Assembly: GCA_015680685.1 (NCBI GenBank)
Contig: MNCI01020942.1
Location: forward strand, 104,350-168,349
Direction of reading: 5' to 3'
Length of the DNA: 64,000 nucleotides
Source: Gnetum montanum
Taxonomy: Eukaryota > Streptophyta > Gnetopsida > Gnetales > Gnetaceae
Part shown: positions 1-11,086 of the stretch, one piece after another
How the letters are laid out: each line of letters starts with the position of its first letter
Position numbering within the stretch: position 1 is the stretch's first letter
Program-made: the position numbers and the translations under genes
Notes under the pieces: generated by a model
What the model saw: the letters and a program-made list of their open reading frames with translations, nothing else
Databases searched by the model: none
Told to the model about the DNA's origin: nothing

Positions 1-1434
1 GTTTAAAACAGGGCTTCACACTATATGTACTTCATTAATGGTTATTATATCTATATATATGTATATATGTAGATTAATTTGTTAGATATTTTAATCACCC
101 GATGCTTTTGTAAAGTCATATACGAGTGGTAGTAATGAAATAATTTTACATATATTTTGGTGAAAGTGGCAGAGTTAATGAATGGGTTAAAATAATTCTT
201 CTTTGTCTTCCCTGGTAAATCGCGTGGATAATTGGCAACAATTCCAAAACAGCAGGCGTAATCGGCCGGTTCATTTTCTCCTTTCTCTGCACAAAACCTG
301 TAAGAACCAACACATGTTCTACCCAAGATCCAAAGTGCTGTATCAACCAAAACCATATGTTTGAACTGCCACCGCACAATAAGGGCCTGCAAAATCGTAA
401 CCAACTACCACCATGGGAGAAGGTTCTACAACTGCATTTGGCTCCGTTGTCGCGTGGTGTGATGTTCAATTGCTGGAGGAGAAGGGTTTTTCTTGAAGAA
501 CGATGTGCTGAACATACTATTCTAAATAGAGGGTTTCAGTTGCCAAATATTTTTTTTTGCCCCCAAATTGGCTTAGGGCTTCTTGCGTTTGTTAAATTTT
601 TTCTGAATCGTCACCGCCATTGTCATTGATTGTAGGACCAGGGGCTAATGTATTGTGGATCTACGTCTGGCAAAACTACAAGAACCTTCTGGGCTGTTGC
701 GGCCTACACAATAGAAACCATTACGGCTTGCAAAACTTAACATCAAAATCAGGGTTTCAACAAGACGTGACTCCTTTCTCCGTGTATTTCGTAGATGAGG
801 GTTTTGATTTTTTTTTTCAAAAATAATATCCCTGCATTTATGGCAAAGATGGCTGTCTGCGCCAGGATGAATCTCATGCGGCGGGCAGTGTTGAACATTT
901 TTCTGCGGCATGATTTTCTAGGAATACCGTAGTCTTCCTTTCCCTTCATTGATATTATTTCTATGGTGTTTACTTCCCCACCATTGCTACGATCAGCAGG
1001 TATATGGTGGACGTTGGTCCAACTATGGTCTTCCTTTCCTCCTCTCTCATTGCTACATAATCTTTCAAAACAACCGAGGCATTGTTGATTTTTGTTTTAA
1101 TTTCTAATTTTCAAGGAGTTTCAAATGTTATCTTAAGGATACGACTGAGTTTAACAACTGCGATCTGCAACTTAGTGCTTTCCACGTAAATAACATACTT
1201 CCTTCCTTGCTATAGTACTATCCTCTAATCTTTAATAAAGGAATAATTTGGCACTTTCATCTTGTACCCAGAAGGCTTCAACATCAAATTCTTTACCAGT
1301 GAATCAATCTTCTAAAAACACCCATCAACCCTCAACACTAAAGCTGTAATTTACTTGTAAATTTACAACCATAGATTCCTCCAATTTTGAATAAAATATT
1401 TCAACTGTTCCATGGAATGGCCAAATGTGCCAAT
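1..1434. other. Unassigned flank left of the nested block
   Basis: No recognisable gene, LTR or RNA gene. Short open frames of up to about 117 codons occur on both strands but match no family I recognise and lack a consistent frame. The homology of the downstream retroelement to its sister copies stops abruptly at about 1434/1435, so this stretch is either the original host flank of a 5'-truncated element or another insertion. T-rich tracts occur at 549-558 and 808-819. Confidence 0.5.
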
Positions 1435-2954
1435 AGTATCAAAAGCAGAGCGCAGACCTAGACCCTCCACAAACATTTCCAGTTGATGCTTTTCAATGGA
1501 CACTTCTTTCAATGATTTCTTATAATGATGTTTGTGGTTCTTTTCATCCTGACCCCATTTGCGTACCTTGGAAGCGAAAGCTTTCCAATCTTGACACTTG
1601 AGGTTTAGTAGGTCTATCTGAGCCTTACGCTTTGCTAGTCTCTGTGTCAGTGACGCGTGATGATTGAGCAAATTCCAATACCTGGTATACGTGACCTTGG
1701 AGGTCTGCCAAGAGAGATCACCACTTAGTTTAGCAGAGGCAAACTCATATCGAGCCTTTAGATCGTCACGCTCAACTGATAACTCGAAAACTTCTTTCTC
1801 CTTTGTTTGAATCTACAACCACAACTGTTGAACGGAATGCCTATATGTCCACAATGATTTGGCGTTGTGAACGAGACCCTTTGCCACTTCCTCATAAACT
1901 GGCCTGGGCACCTGTTCGACTTCTGGGGATAATGTAGGCAAACTCTCTATGTTAACTATCTTAGAAGGATCCCACCTCAGTTTGGCACCTATTCACACAA
2001 AAAGAAAAAAAATGCTAAAGTGACAAAAATAGGGGGTGAAACTCTAAAGCTGCAAACATCTCAAAATATATATACCTATTTCAGGGTGGACCTCCTGGAT
2101 TCGTTCAACAACTTCCTCAGCGATACTAGCCACAAAATCCATCTTACTTGGCATCTCTGTCCAAGTAAATGGCCCATGAGTGCAAGATGGACTAACCTCT
2201 GTGGTCCTTTTAGGGGGGACTGTCTTCATGGGTACGTCCAGCCGCATCGTCCTAGTTTCACTGCCTTCATCTGGAAGATGAAAACACAAAAGTAAAATAC
2301 CATGGAAATAACAGCTAATGAAGCAACATAAAACAAAATAAAAGAAAATATACCATGTTCCTTGTCCCCTTCTGGGTTTGGAGGATCGCCAAGGTCCAAT
2401 TTTCCCTTGAGGAAGCTACTGAACATTTCATCGACACCACTCTGGTCATCCACCGACTTAGTCTCTGTGGTGTCTTCCTGTAGCTCCTCCTTTTTTTCCG
2501 TTTGATCCTTGTCGGCCTCTTTCTCATCGGTCAGTAACTCCGTTCTGGTTCCTCCTCTTCAATGATCGTCTCTAATTCCTGCCTCCTCACTTCTCGAATC
2601 AAGTCTGAAGGCATCAGTAACATGTAAGTGGTCAGAGTAAAAATCATGAGTAAGACGAAAACGATAAAGTAATAAGGATACTAAGTTTACTTACCTCGGG
2701 TAGGCATCTTGAATCGTATGTGCTTAACCCATGGCTCATTCACATTTGAGGCCTCCTCGGTTGAACGTTCACATTTTGTCAGCTTCGACTTGGCCTTGCC
2801 AATGGTTTCTTTGATGACCCGTTTTGCTCTTTTGGCAGTATAAGGCACATCATCTGGTTCCAACCCCACACTATCATGTGTGTGGATTGAGGTACCAGAT
2901 GATCCCCCTATCATGATAGATATGGATTCATCAATCCCCTCGGGCGCATCCTGG
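1435..2954 (-). pseudogene. Gene X of element C, 3' half (C-terminal exons)
   Basis: The minus strand carries the C-terminal half of the antisense gene described at 15179-19603. From right to left: the end of the long fourth exon (DAPEGIDES to KMPTRG, about 2954-2697) followed by a GTAAGT donor; the acidic exon 5; exon 6 preceded by an intact acceptor (TTCCAG before ATGAAGGC); and part of exon 7, a coiled-coil-like helical region (about 1990-1435). The last part of exon 7 and exon 8 are lost at the 1435 breakpoint. Several stops break the exons. It continues into 38803-41285 on the far side of element A. Confidence 0.8.
2950..2954. repeat. Target-site duplication of element A, left copy (CCTGG)
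   Basis: CCTGG immediately precedes the first base of A's 5' LTR and is repeated immediately after A's 3' LTR at 38798-38802. A 5-bp duplication is normal for Ty3/gypsy integrases. Confidence 0.92.
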
Positions 2955-4170
2955 TGAAACACCACAAAATTTCGGGCTTAGTACTTTTCCAACAAGAAGC
3001 AGCTCACTGCAACCCGTAGACGACCACGGCTACATCTGGTATCAAACATGGCAACTTAGGAGACCAGATATTTAATTTCATTATCACTAAGTATACATTC
3101 CCAGCATATACACCCAGCGTATATGCTCAAGTTCACATCCATAGCGTATATGCCTAACATCCACAGCGTATCCGCCCAGCATATACGCCCAAAGTTCATA
3201 GCGTACATGTCTAGTGTATATGCCTAGCATGCACGACCAACATACACACCCCACAAGTATGCCCATCTTATACGATTGATGCATACGCCCGACATGCAAT
3301 TCCTAAAGACGGCATGGAAACAACACTGCAAAGAAAGACTTGGTATAAGGTAGCAACTATTAGCGTATACGCCCCGGCGTATATGCCCAGCATCCACAGC
3401 GTATATGCCCAGCACATCCAACGTATATGCCCAGTGTATACGCCTAGAGTCTATGTCTGCCTGCTACAGCGTATACACTCAGCAAATGTAACATGTTGTA
3501 CACTTGTAAATTTCGTGCTTTTGCACCTGGTCAATGTGCCACGTGTCTCCCAACCCGAGTCTAACGTCAAAACCTGTATAAAATCCCCAATTTCTCACTA
3601 GATCAAGGTCAATTGGCAAATTCTAGAGAAAACCAAAGAGTAGAGATGCTAAGAACTAGAGCTGAAAACCTTATACGTTGGACAACCCTATACACTGAGC
3701 ATACAGCCTCTACGTTGTGCCTATAGTGCAAACCAACCCACAGTCACTGCTACATCCACCAAGGCTGTTCGTCCACCTTGTGTCCAAGCCACAACTATGT
3801 TAGACCGGTGCATTGTACTCTCATTTTGAAATGCCATTGTTACATTTTCTTTCTAAAATCTATTACAGTTTGCATTAATCGTTGCATATATTCTATTTAC
3901 GCTCTTTTACGTTTATGCTCCGTTTGCATTAGTTACACTGTTTACGCTCTGTTTTTTTCCTATTACGCCATTCACGTATAACCCAACGTATAGCACCTTG
4001 GTGTATGTTTGGGGAAATCCTTGCCTGATCCGCATGCAGGCCATCCAAGGTACTCTACCTTCGTTCATTCCAGCTCGTCCTCAAGCAAAGGTAGGGTCTT
4101 CTGTGTGTGTCCTGTGATCCCACAGTCTCTGTTTCCTTCCAGCCGGAGACCGATGATTTCGGACGGTACA
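2955..4170 (+). repeat. 5' LTR of element A
   Basis: Starts TGAAACACCACAAAATTT and ends ATTTCGGACGGTACA, the standard TG...CA ends. It aligns along its length with the copies at 8463-9655, 24929-26150, 37498-38797 and 47036-48369. U3 holds a dense array of GCGTATACGC-like palindromes (about 3086-3480). A TATA box lies at about 3577, and R/U5 contains further TTTACGCTC-type units (about 3895-3960). A hand count over the first 300 bases against the 3' LTR suggests roughly 11-12% difference, mostly transitions. Confidence 0.93.
3577..3583 (+). promoter_or_regulatory. TATA box of element A 5' LTR
   Basis: TATAAAA in the context CCTGTATAAAATCCCC, just downstream of the palindrome array. The same motif is at the equivalent place in the other LTRs (about 9029-9036 on the minus strand, 38219, 47773), so it is the likely start of genomic RNA synthesis, about 30 bp further on. 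Confidence 0.7.
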
Positions 4171-4174
4171 GAAA

Positions 4175-4194
4175 TTGACACTAGAAGAAGGGCC
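4175..4194 (+). other. Primer binding site of element A (degraded)
   Basis: Four bases after the LTR, TTGACACTAGAAGAAGGGCC is a mutated version of element B's TTGGCGCTAGAAGGACGGCC at the same position. TTGGCGC-type starts are typical of plant gypsy primer binding sites. I do not assign the tRNA. Confidence 0.7.
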
Positions 4195-4866
4195 ACTGCC
4201 TAAAACTTACTATGCCTCAGAGCTCTCAACGTCTATGCTGTTGGGTATATGCAAACCTTACCTGCAAACTTCTCAGCGTCTATGCTGTTGAGCGTCTACG
4301 TTGCTGACCATACGCTGATTCCTTCTGAAAACCTCCCCACGTTTACGCTGCTCAATTCAAAAATTACTACCTGCAAACTATCTAGCGTCTACGCTATTCA
4401 GTGTCTACACTGCTCTGTTTAAAACTCGCCACCTGCAAGTCTCTTAGCGTCTACGCTGCTTAATATACACTGCCCGTTATACGTTGTAGATCCTGTCTAC
4501 GCTATATGCTGACGCTGCACATTTTACGCTGTAGACCTTGTCTACGCTGCACACAATACTCCGTCTATGCTGTATACGCCACCGCTAAGTTTATGCTGAA
4601 CATCCTATGCTCTGAACTCGTTTACGCTACACTTTGTACGATGTAACCCTGTTTACGCTGCATGATGACATTGTATACGCTCCTTAGCATATACACTGTA
4701 CGATTTATGCCATAGATTCCATACGCTAACACTATATGTTGTATACGTTGTCGTTATACACTGGTCATTGAAGCGTATACGCCGTATGCTACCAACATAG
4801 GTTTACGCTATGCTAAGTACACTGATTTCATATCTCTACATCGTATCACATTCTCAACTATTCATC
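4195..4866 (+). repeat. Leader of element A filled with TCTACGCTG / GTATACGC units
   Basis: About 670 bases between PBS and gag start, made largely of degenerate short units such as AGCGTCTACGCTG, TTTACGCTG and GCGTATACGC, plus partly repeated segments (for example AACTNCTNAGCGTCTACGCT). No coding frame. The same sequence class fills the LTR U3 and intron 1 of gene X. Confidence 0.75.
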
Positions 4867-7139
4867 ATGAACACTGCAAACACCACTGCTACAACCACCC
4901 AAGTCACTGACATCGTGGGCACCATGGCTGTCCAACAGCCCGCGGCACAACCCACAGTGGGGCCTCGCTAATCCCTTAGGTTGCAAGAAAGGAACCCGTC
5001 ATCTAACATCATAATTCAAGACCAGTACAACTTCATATGCCTGAAAATACAAGCCAGCTTAGCTGTGGACCGAGCTAAAATAAAAGTTAAAAGGCAATAC
5101 GAGCTTTTCTACAGGGGAGGGTAAGAGTTCATTCCTTTCCCATACAATATCATCCCTGTCCTAGAGTCTTACTCTGAGCTCATCACACAACTCCTCCTGC
5201 AAAGGAGCGAGTCGCTAGATCAGCCTGTAGTAAACCCTCAACCGGAAGAGGAGGATGAGTTCGCTGCCCAATCTGAACATGAAGACTCATACCACACCCT
5301 TAGCCCACAAACTTATATAAACCCGTTTTTTTACCCATTCACGGGCGAAACTTCATCCCTCTAGCCATTGAACATCACGCAAGTGCCTGCACCTCAACAA
5401 GACACAGCTGCACTCGTCCCTATTCCTCCACTGATCGACGTTCAAGTCAACATGCTTCCCCTCGCAATTCCTCCCTCAGCTACGGCACCCCCGTTCTTAC
5501 AAATGCAACCCCCTCAAAATAATGTAGGGGTAACCTTCCCACCTCGCTTGATAGGGATGCCACATGTGATACTGGCGTCTACGTCTACCCATTATATCCC
5601 TTGGGTCCAAACTCACGGAGCCCCTTTTACCGCCGTAACTTGATAAGTTCAGGGGATTCCTACACAAAACACGACTGGGCAATGGGCAGTAATGGGTACT
5701 CAACCACATCAACCCCCTCACTACAACATACCACCTCATTCAATGCCATCGGTCAACATCCCCTAAGCACAACCACAACAACAAAAACCCCTCACTTACA
5801 ATATGCCACCCTTAGTACCACCCGCTATGAACATTCCACAAGCACAACCGCTAACTACATAGCTTTTAGCCTTCCAACCTACTATCCAATAGTCCAATCT
5901 GTATAATGTAACACATCCCCAAGCTACAATGTCACCTAGTGCCCAAGACTAGGTAGATGCTAAAAAACTAATGCAGGAACTAACTGATGAGGTCAAACGC
6001 CTCAAAACGGCTACTAACGGAGAGTTGAAGGTAGTGGACTTTTACCACAATGACCCCATCAGCCCTGCCGTCCCACCCCTAACCTTGCCCAAAGGTATAT
6101 CATTGCCTACACTAACTAAATATAACAAGGAAATAGACCCCAATGCTCACCTTATAAAATTTAGATTAGAATGCGCATTACTCTAGGCGTGGCCACATGC
6201 CATTTTGCGAGTGTTCCCTATGTCCCTCGTAGGGAGAGCACTCGATTGGTACCGGGCCTTGTCGAGAAATTCCATATTTTCCCTGGAAGAGCTGTTACAA
6301 CAATTCATGACCAAGTTCAAGTATAACTTGAAACTTGAAGCGACACTTGACAACCTTATACAAGTTAAACAAGCACCTCTGGAACCTGTACAAAAATTTA
6401 TCCAGAGGTGGAGTGCCACTCTCAATGAGCTACACGAGCCAATCCCACAGACATATCTGCTCACCATTCTAAAGGGGGTTGTTAACAATTTTTTCAAAGC
6501 TAAGTTATATTACCTCAATGCGCGTAATCTTAACCAAGCTTTTGTACAAATTAAAAATATAGAGGAGGCGGCTCAGAATAGCCATGATCCTGCGTATCTA
6601 GCCTTTAAAAATCAACATAGTAAAAAGAATAAAGAAAAGGCTAAAGCAACTATAGCGGCAATAGCGGAAATGCAACAAGAAAATGTAGCACAATAAAACA
6701 AACTGCCAGTGGCCCCTACTAATTATATGAAACCTACTTCCACAACCACGCCAGACTCATCATCATCACAGAATCCAACACAAAACTGTACGAGAAAATT
6801 TGAGAGGAAAGAACCCTCCCAATATATGCCACTACCTATGAAGCCATCCCAGCTATTCGATCAACTACTAAAGGTTGGGTTAATGAAACACAAATAGTTA
6901 TCCCCTGCTGCTATCTAGAGACATGACCGATTTTGTCAACAGGTTTAGAACCCAAGTTTAGCAATGTCGGATGAGCCCCCAGTACCCAAAGGTTTTAGGA
7001 TGGACTGCTTCTGTGACTATCATCAATGTAACTGGCATGGCACGGATTACTGTTTCACCCTGAAACAGGACATACAACGAATGATTAACAGGGGCCAAAT
7101 CACTTTTGATGAGGCCAACCCGGTCTAAGCACAGAACCA
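4867..7139 (+). pseudogene. gag: gag of element A (capsid/nucleocapsid), broken
   Basis: Starts at ATG 4867 (MNTANTTATTTQV), a start shared with element B. The first third is proline/glutamine-rich and low in complexity. The conserved capsid region lies at about 6090-6600 (retrotransposon gag type: PKGISLPTLTKY..., FPMSL.G.ALDWYRAL, then helices to NIEEAAQ). A basic/lysine region follows, then a zinc-knuckle-like motif near 7010-7060 (C-x2-H-x5-H-x4-C around CDYHQ and DYCFTLKQ). In-frame stops occur at several places (for example after ECALL at 6183-6188 and near 6694 and 6895). Gag would form the particle and bind genomic RNA in the cytoplasm. Confidence 0.85.
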
Positions 7140-7890
7140 AGCTATGGGGGTGTATAAAGATCCTCTAAATACCAAAGAGGCACCGTATGTTATCAACAGA
7201 ATCTGCCTAGAGAATGAACCTGAAATGCCGACCATTAACATCATCTACTCTAACTATGAACAACAAACGCCTAACAAGCCATTTGTAGTCTATATTGCTC
7301 CCACTGCCTCAACATCCATGCCTCAACCATCATATGCCCCGCAAAAACCATATGTAGTGCGTGTACCTCCCATCGTCACTACCTCAAATCTACCAACCTC
7401 GCCTACTCGGCCTGCCCCTTTCGTAGTCCGAGTGCCGCCTGTAGTCGCAACATCGAAGGTCAAACCTTCACCCAAACCAACCCCATACGTCGTTAGGACA
7501 CCTGAACGTCCTAGTGACCCACAATCCTCTAATTCCTAGACAAAGAATAAACCAAGCCCCTATGTCATCAAGGTGCCTAGCCCGTATGGCACCCAAGAAC
7601 AAGTGACTATCCAGCTGTAGCCCCATCCGACTCCATACATAGTACGAATCCCAAGGAAACCAATCACGCCCCCACGTCACACACGAGAATGCTTAGCAGA
7701 TAGGCTTACACACGAGCGCTTGGAAAAGGAGCGTCAACGACTAGCCTTAGGGCCACCTAAACCCACTCCACTAAACGTAATACCTATGACACCACCTAAC
7801 AGTCAACCAAACACAGGACATGAAGGCGAACCATCAAGAAAATAGGATACGTCTAAATCAACAATCCCGGGTCAAAACGAGAAACAAACG
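7140..7890 (+). pseudogene. Gag-protease linker of element A with PYVVRVPP-like peptide repeats
   Basis: Between the zinc knuckle and protease the frame encodes an irregular tandem peptide repeat of consensus P-[YF]-V-[VI]-[RK]-[VI]-P-x, at about 20-residue spacing: KPFVVYIAP, KPYVVRVPP, APFVVRVPP, TPYVVRTPE, SPYVIKVPS, TPYIVRIPR. A charged segment (RECLADRLTRERLEKERQRL) and a polar stretch follow. Frame breaks occur at 7540 and 7618. Element B has the same architecture. Role unknown; it could be a spacer or a protein-interaction segment. Confidence 0.7.
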
Positions 7891-8462
7891 ATGCATGAAA
7901 TAAAATTGTTGGGCCCAATGGACCAAGTCACCGCCGATAAAAACACGCCCAACAGTAGAGACTTAGCAACAGCCTTAACACAAGTCACGCAAGCACTCAA
8001 ACAAAAGAATACTTCATTAAGCTTGTATGACTTAGTTTTAACATCGCAAACACATCATGAAGCTTTGGTGCGCATGTTAACGTTGATCCCAGTAAGCAAA
8101 GACTTGCCCCCAAATGAACCATCCATTCATGCGGTAATGTACTCGCCCCAAGGGACAACTTCCAAACCATTAAGTTTCCACAACGATAACATCAAGGTGG
8201 ATAAGAAAATAGGGGAGATAACAATGGCTCCTATGTTCATAAAAATACGTGTAAAGCAATTCAAAATACATAGGGTCCACGTAGATGATGGAGTTGCCAC
8301 AAACGTAGTACCATATCCCATCATCGAACAATTGGGGCTTATAGAATTAATCGGACCAACTACCACCACATGCTTGAAATCATTCAGTGGGTTGCATGTG
8401 ATAGTTAAGGGTACAATCAACTTAGACTTCATAGCAGAGGACCAATTCCCTACATCCACCAA
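7891..8462 (+). pseudogene. pro: Protease of element A, N-terminal part (interrupted by element B)
   Basis: Encodes the first part of a retropepsin-like domain. The catalytic region is HVDDGVATNVVPYPIIEQLGL (D-x-G-x-A type; element B has HVDNGAATNVVP), followed by the FSG.H.. strand and DFIAEDQFPTST. The coding sequence is cut at 8462 by insertion of element B and resumes at 26156 with FVVIDEMP. The spliced-together frame is continuous, as expected for a clean 5-bp duplication insertion. Confidence 0.85.
8458..8462. repeat. Target-site duplication of element B, left copy (ACCAA)
   Basis: ACCAA directly left of B's LTR; ACAAA (26151-26155) directly right. Four of five bases match. Removing B plus one copy restores A's protease reading frame. 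Confidence 0.8.
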
Positions 8463-9655
8463 TGTACTGTTCGAAATCGTCGGTCTCCGGCTGGAAGAAA
8501 ATAGAGATCGTGGGATCACCAGACATGCACAGAAGACCCTACCTTCACCTGAGGGCAAGCTGGAATGCACGAAGGTAGAGTACCTTGGGTGGTCCGCACG
8601 CGGATCAGACAAGGATTTCCCCGAACATATGCCGAAGTGCTATATGCTAGGTTATGCGTAAACGGCATAATGGGCGTAAATGAGAGCGTAAACAACGTAA
8701 CAGATGCGAACAAGACGTAAATGTAAACGAGCATAAATAGAACACATGTAAGAAATTAGCATAAACTGTAAACAATGATATTATAGAATGAAAGTACAGT
8801 GCACCGGTCTAACACAGTTGTGATGGAACACAAGGCGGACGAAAAGCCCCGATGGCTGCAGCGATGACTTGGCTGGTTCGCACTGTAGGCGGAGCGTAGA
8901 GACTGTGTGCCCAGTGTACAGGACTATCCAGCATAAAATGATTTTTAGCTCTAGTGTGCAGTGTAAATGTTCTCTGGTATGCTCTCCGATTTTTGCCAAC
9001 CAACCCTAGTACAAGTGGAAAAGTGGGGTTTTTATACCGGTTGTTACGCTAGACTCGGGTTGGGCGACATGTGGACGTTGACCGAGTGCAAAAAGGGTGT
9101 AAAATTTACAAGTGTTCAACATATTACATCTGCTGAGCGTATACGCTGTACAGGTGGGCATAGGCTCTGGGCGTATATGCTGGATGTGCTGGGCGTAGAT
9201 GCTATGGACGCTGGGTGTATTCGCCAAACGTATACACAGACAATGGCTGGGCGTATACACCGGGTGTATACGCTGATGGTTGCCGACTTGCTTCAATCCT
9301 TACTCTTTTGTGCTATTTTCATTCTATCTTTGGAGATTCCATGCGTAAAAATTTACCGTACCTGTAGAGCGTACATGTGAGGCATGTACGCTGAGCATGT
9401 ACGCTGGACATATACGTTGGGCGTATACACTGGGACTTGTGCATACAAGCTGGGCGTATACGTTGAGAATTTCAGCGTATACACTGGGAATGTGCACTTG
9501 GGCATATACGCTGGAACTGCATGCTTAGAAAAAATTAAGCCTTTGATCTCTGAATTTTTCATGTTTGACACCAAATGGCGTGGTGGTCGCCTGTGGGCTT
9601 CGGGGACCCGCTTCTTGTTAGATAAGTACCAAGCTCAAAATTTTGTGGTGTTTCA
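8463..9655 (-). repeat. 3' LTR of element B
   Basis: On the plus strand it begins TGTACTGTTCGAAATCG and ends TTGTGGTGTTTCA, the reverse complement of TGAAACACC...GGTACA. Contains the U3 palindrome array (about 9120-9510) and a TATA motif (GTATAAAA on the minus strand, about 9029-9036). Confidence 0.93.
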
Positions 9656-9657
9656 TT

Positions 9658-9668
9658 GGCCCCTCTTT
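9658..9668 (-). other. Polypurine tract of element B
   Basis: The minus strand reads AATAAAGAGGGGCCAA immediately before the LTR start TGAAAC. The same tract is at the equivalent place in A (37483-37497) and C (47021-47035). It primes plus-strand DNA synthesis. Confidence 0.8.
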
Positions 9669-10639
9669 ATTGACGCTTGGAGGAATCGACCCGAGAAGCG
9701 TCGACAAAGAAGTGCAAAACACCACAAGCAGCCTTATAAAGACTTTGTCTGTTGCCACTTTACTAGACATCATTGCACCATGTTCAGTAGTACATGGGAT
9801 CAGGAAAGTGAAGTTTGTGGCTAGTAGGAAAACAGAGATTGTGGGGATCGATCACTACCCAAGGGATTGCGCTTTTGAAATGGGATGCTCGGGTGTTCGG
9901 CATGATGGTCCTTGTCAATAGCCATTGTTTAGTAGACTTGGAGTTTAGACATGCGATGTGTGTCCTTTGGCGGAACAAGGCTCCTGGTTAGTGTTCAAGA
10001 GAACTTGTTGGCAAGACTAAAGCCACGGAGGGATGTGTTACATTCTTTGGAGGAACAGGGCTCATGTTTAAAGTTTTAGGACGGTCTTGTTGGTGGAGAG
10101 CCAAAGCCATGCAACTGGATGCTTCTTAACTGTTTTGGACATGAGTAATTGGTTTTGAGACAACTGCCTTCTCGCCTGGGGCTTATATGGGAAGTGCCAA
10201 GGGTCTCTCTCTCTCTCTCTTTTTGGAAGGTTTGCGTTGATCTTGTACTCATGCTCAGGTGCCATGCCGTGTGTTGCAACTGCTTTAATGTGTTGCCACA
10301 TGCAACAGTGTGCTCAAAGTTTTGAATGTATTCGGTGTATCGGAGGTCGGTAAACAGATAGTGAATATACCGGGAATGGGAATGTACTAGTGAACGGTTT
10401 GATTTAGTCTCGCCATGTGTGCTGTGAACATTGTCCCATCTTACTGCTTCTGATGAAATGCATTCTTGTGTGATAACCTCTAGGTGTCATCCTGCAAACA
10501 CAACTCCAAGGAGACAAGAAAACCATGAGTGTATAATCAAGCTTAGACTTACACAGCGGAAAATGGAACAAAGATGCCGAAAGAGATTTCAAGCACTGTA
10601 TGTCAATGGCAGCAACGTTGGTAGGATCTTCTGATGGCA
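9669..10639 (-). other. Conserved 3' non-coding region of element B
   Basis: About 1 kb between array 3 and the polypurine tract. It aligns with 36461-37482 (A) and 45981-47020 (C) but has no shared open frame. It contains a CT microsatellite (10204-10220) and an internal imperfect duplication of about 95 bases (units containing GGAGAGCCAAAGCC/CTTTGG and TTTGG.GGAACA), also visible in A and C. Confidence 0.65.
10204..10220. repeat. (TC)n microsatellite
   Basis: Run of TC dinucleotides in B's 3' region. Confidence 0.9.
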
Positions 10640-11065
10640 GGCGATGCAGTGATGAAGCTTAAATGTGGTGGCAGATTTGTGAACTAGAGATGAACTTGCT
10701 AGTTTATAGTCTTGGCGGACTATCATGGGCTAGTTTTATGTCGTAACCCATTGGACATTGCCTATTTAGCATCGTGGCGAACGTTACATTGCCAGTTTTT
10801 AGTCTTAGCGGACTATGAGGAGGCAAGCTAGTTTATAGTCTTAGCGGACTCTGATGGTTGTGACGGTGGTAGTTTATTGTCATGTCGAACGGGTGCTAGT
10901 TTATCGTCATTGTGGACACTATGGGGTATCAGTTTATTGTCATGATGCCAGGACAGTTGTGGTGTCAGTTTTAAGTCATAACCCAGGACTGTTCTGTGGT
11001 ATCAGTTTATTGTCATGATTCCAGGATGAGCTGTGGTATTAGTTTATAGTCGTGATTCTAGGACT
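10640..11065 (-). repeat. Tandem array 3 of element B (TAAACTGATACCACAG... units)
   Basis: Irregular tandem units of about 30-40 bases, seen on the plus strand as AGTTTATTGTCATGATTCCAGGA or AGTTTATAGTCTTAGCGGACT. The array begins at about 10700 and stops just after the integrase stop codon. Equivalent arrays follow integrase in A, C and F. Confidence 0.85.
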
Positions 11066-11086
11066 CACACATACCTGAACTTGTAC

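Noticed and set aside
3087-3601. Open frames on both strands rich in HIQRIRP / YAQHI / GVYVGR-like repeats (also near 9100-9500, 25700-26000, 37630-38200, 47274-47879)
   Set aside because: They are translations of the GCGTATACGC array, which lacks frequent stops in several frames; the peptide changes with each array and has no conserved start.
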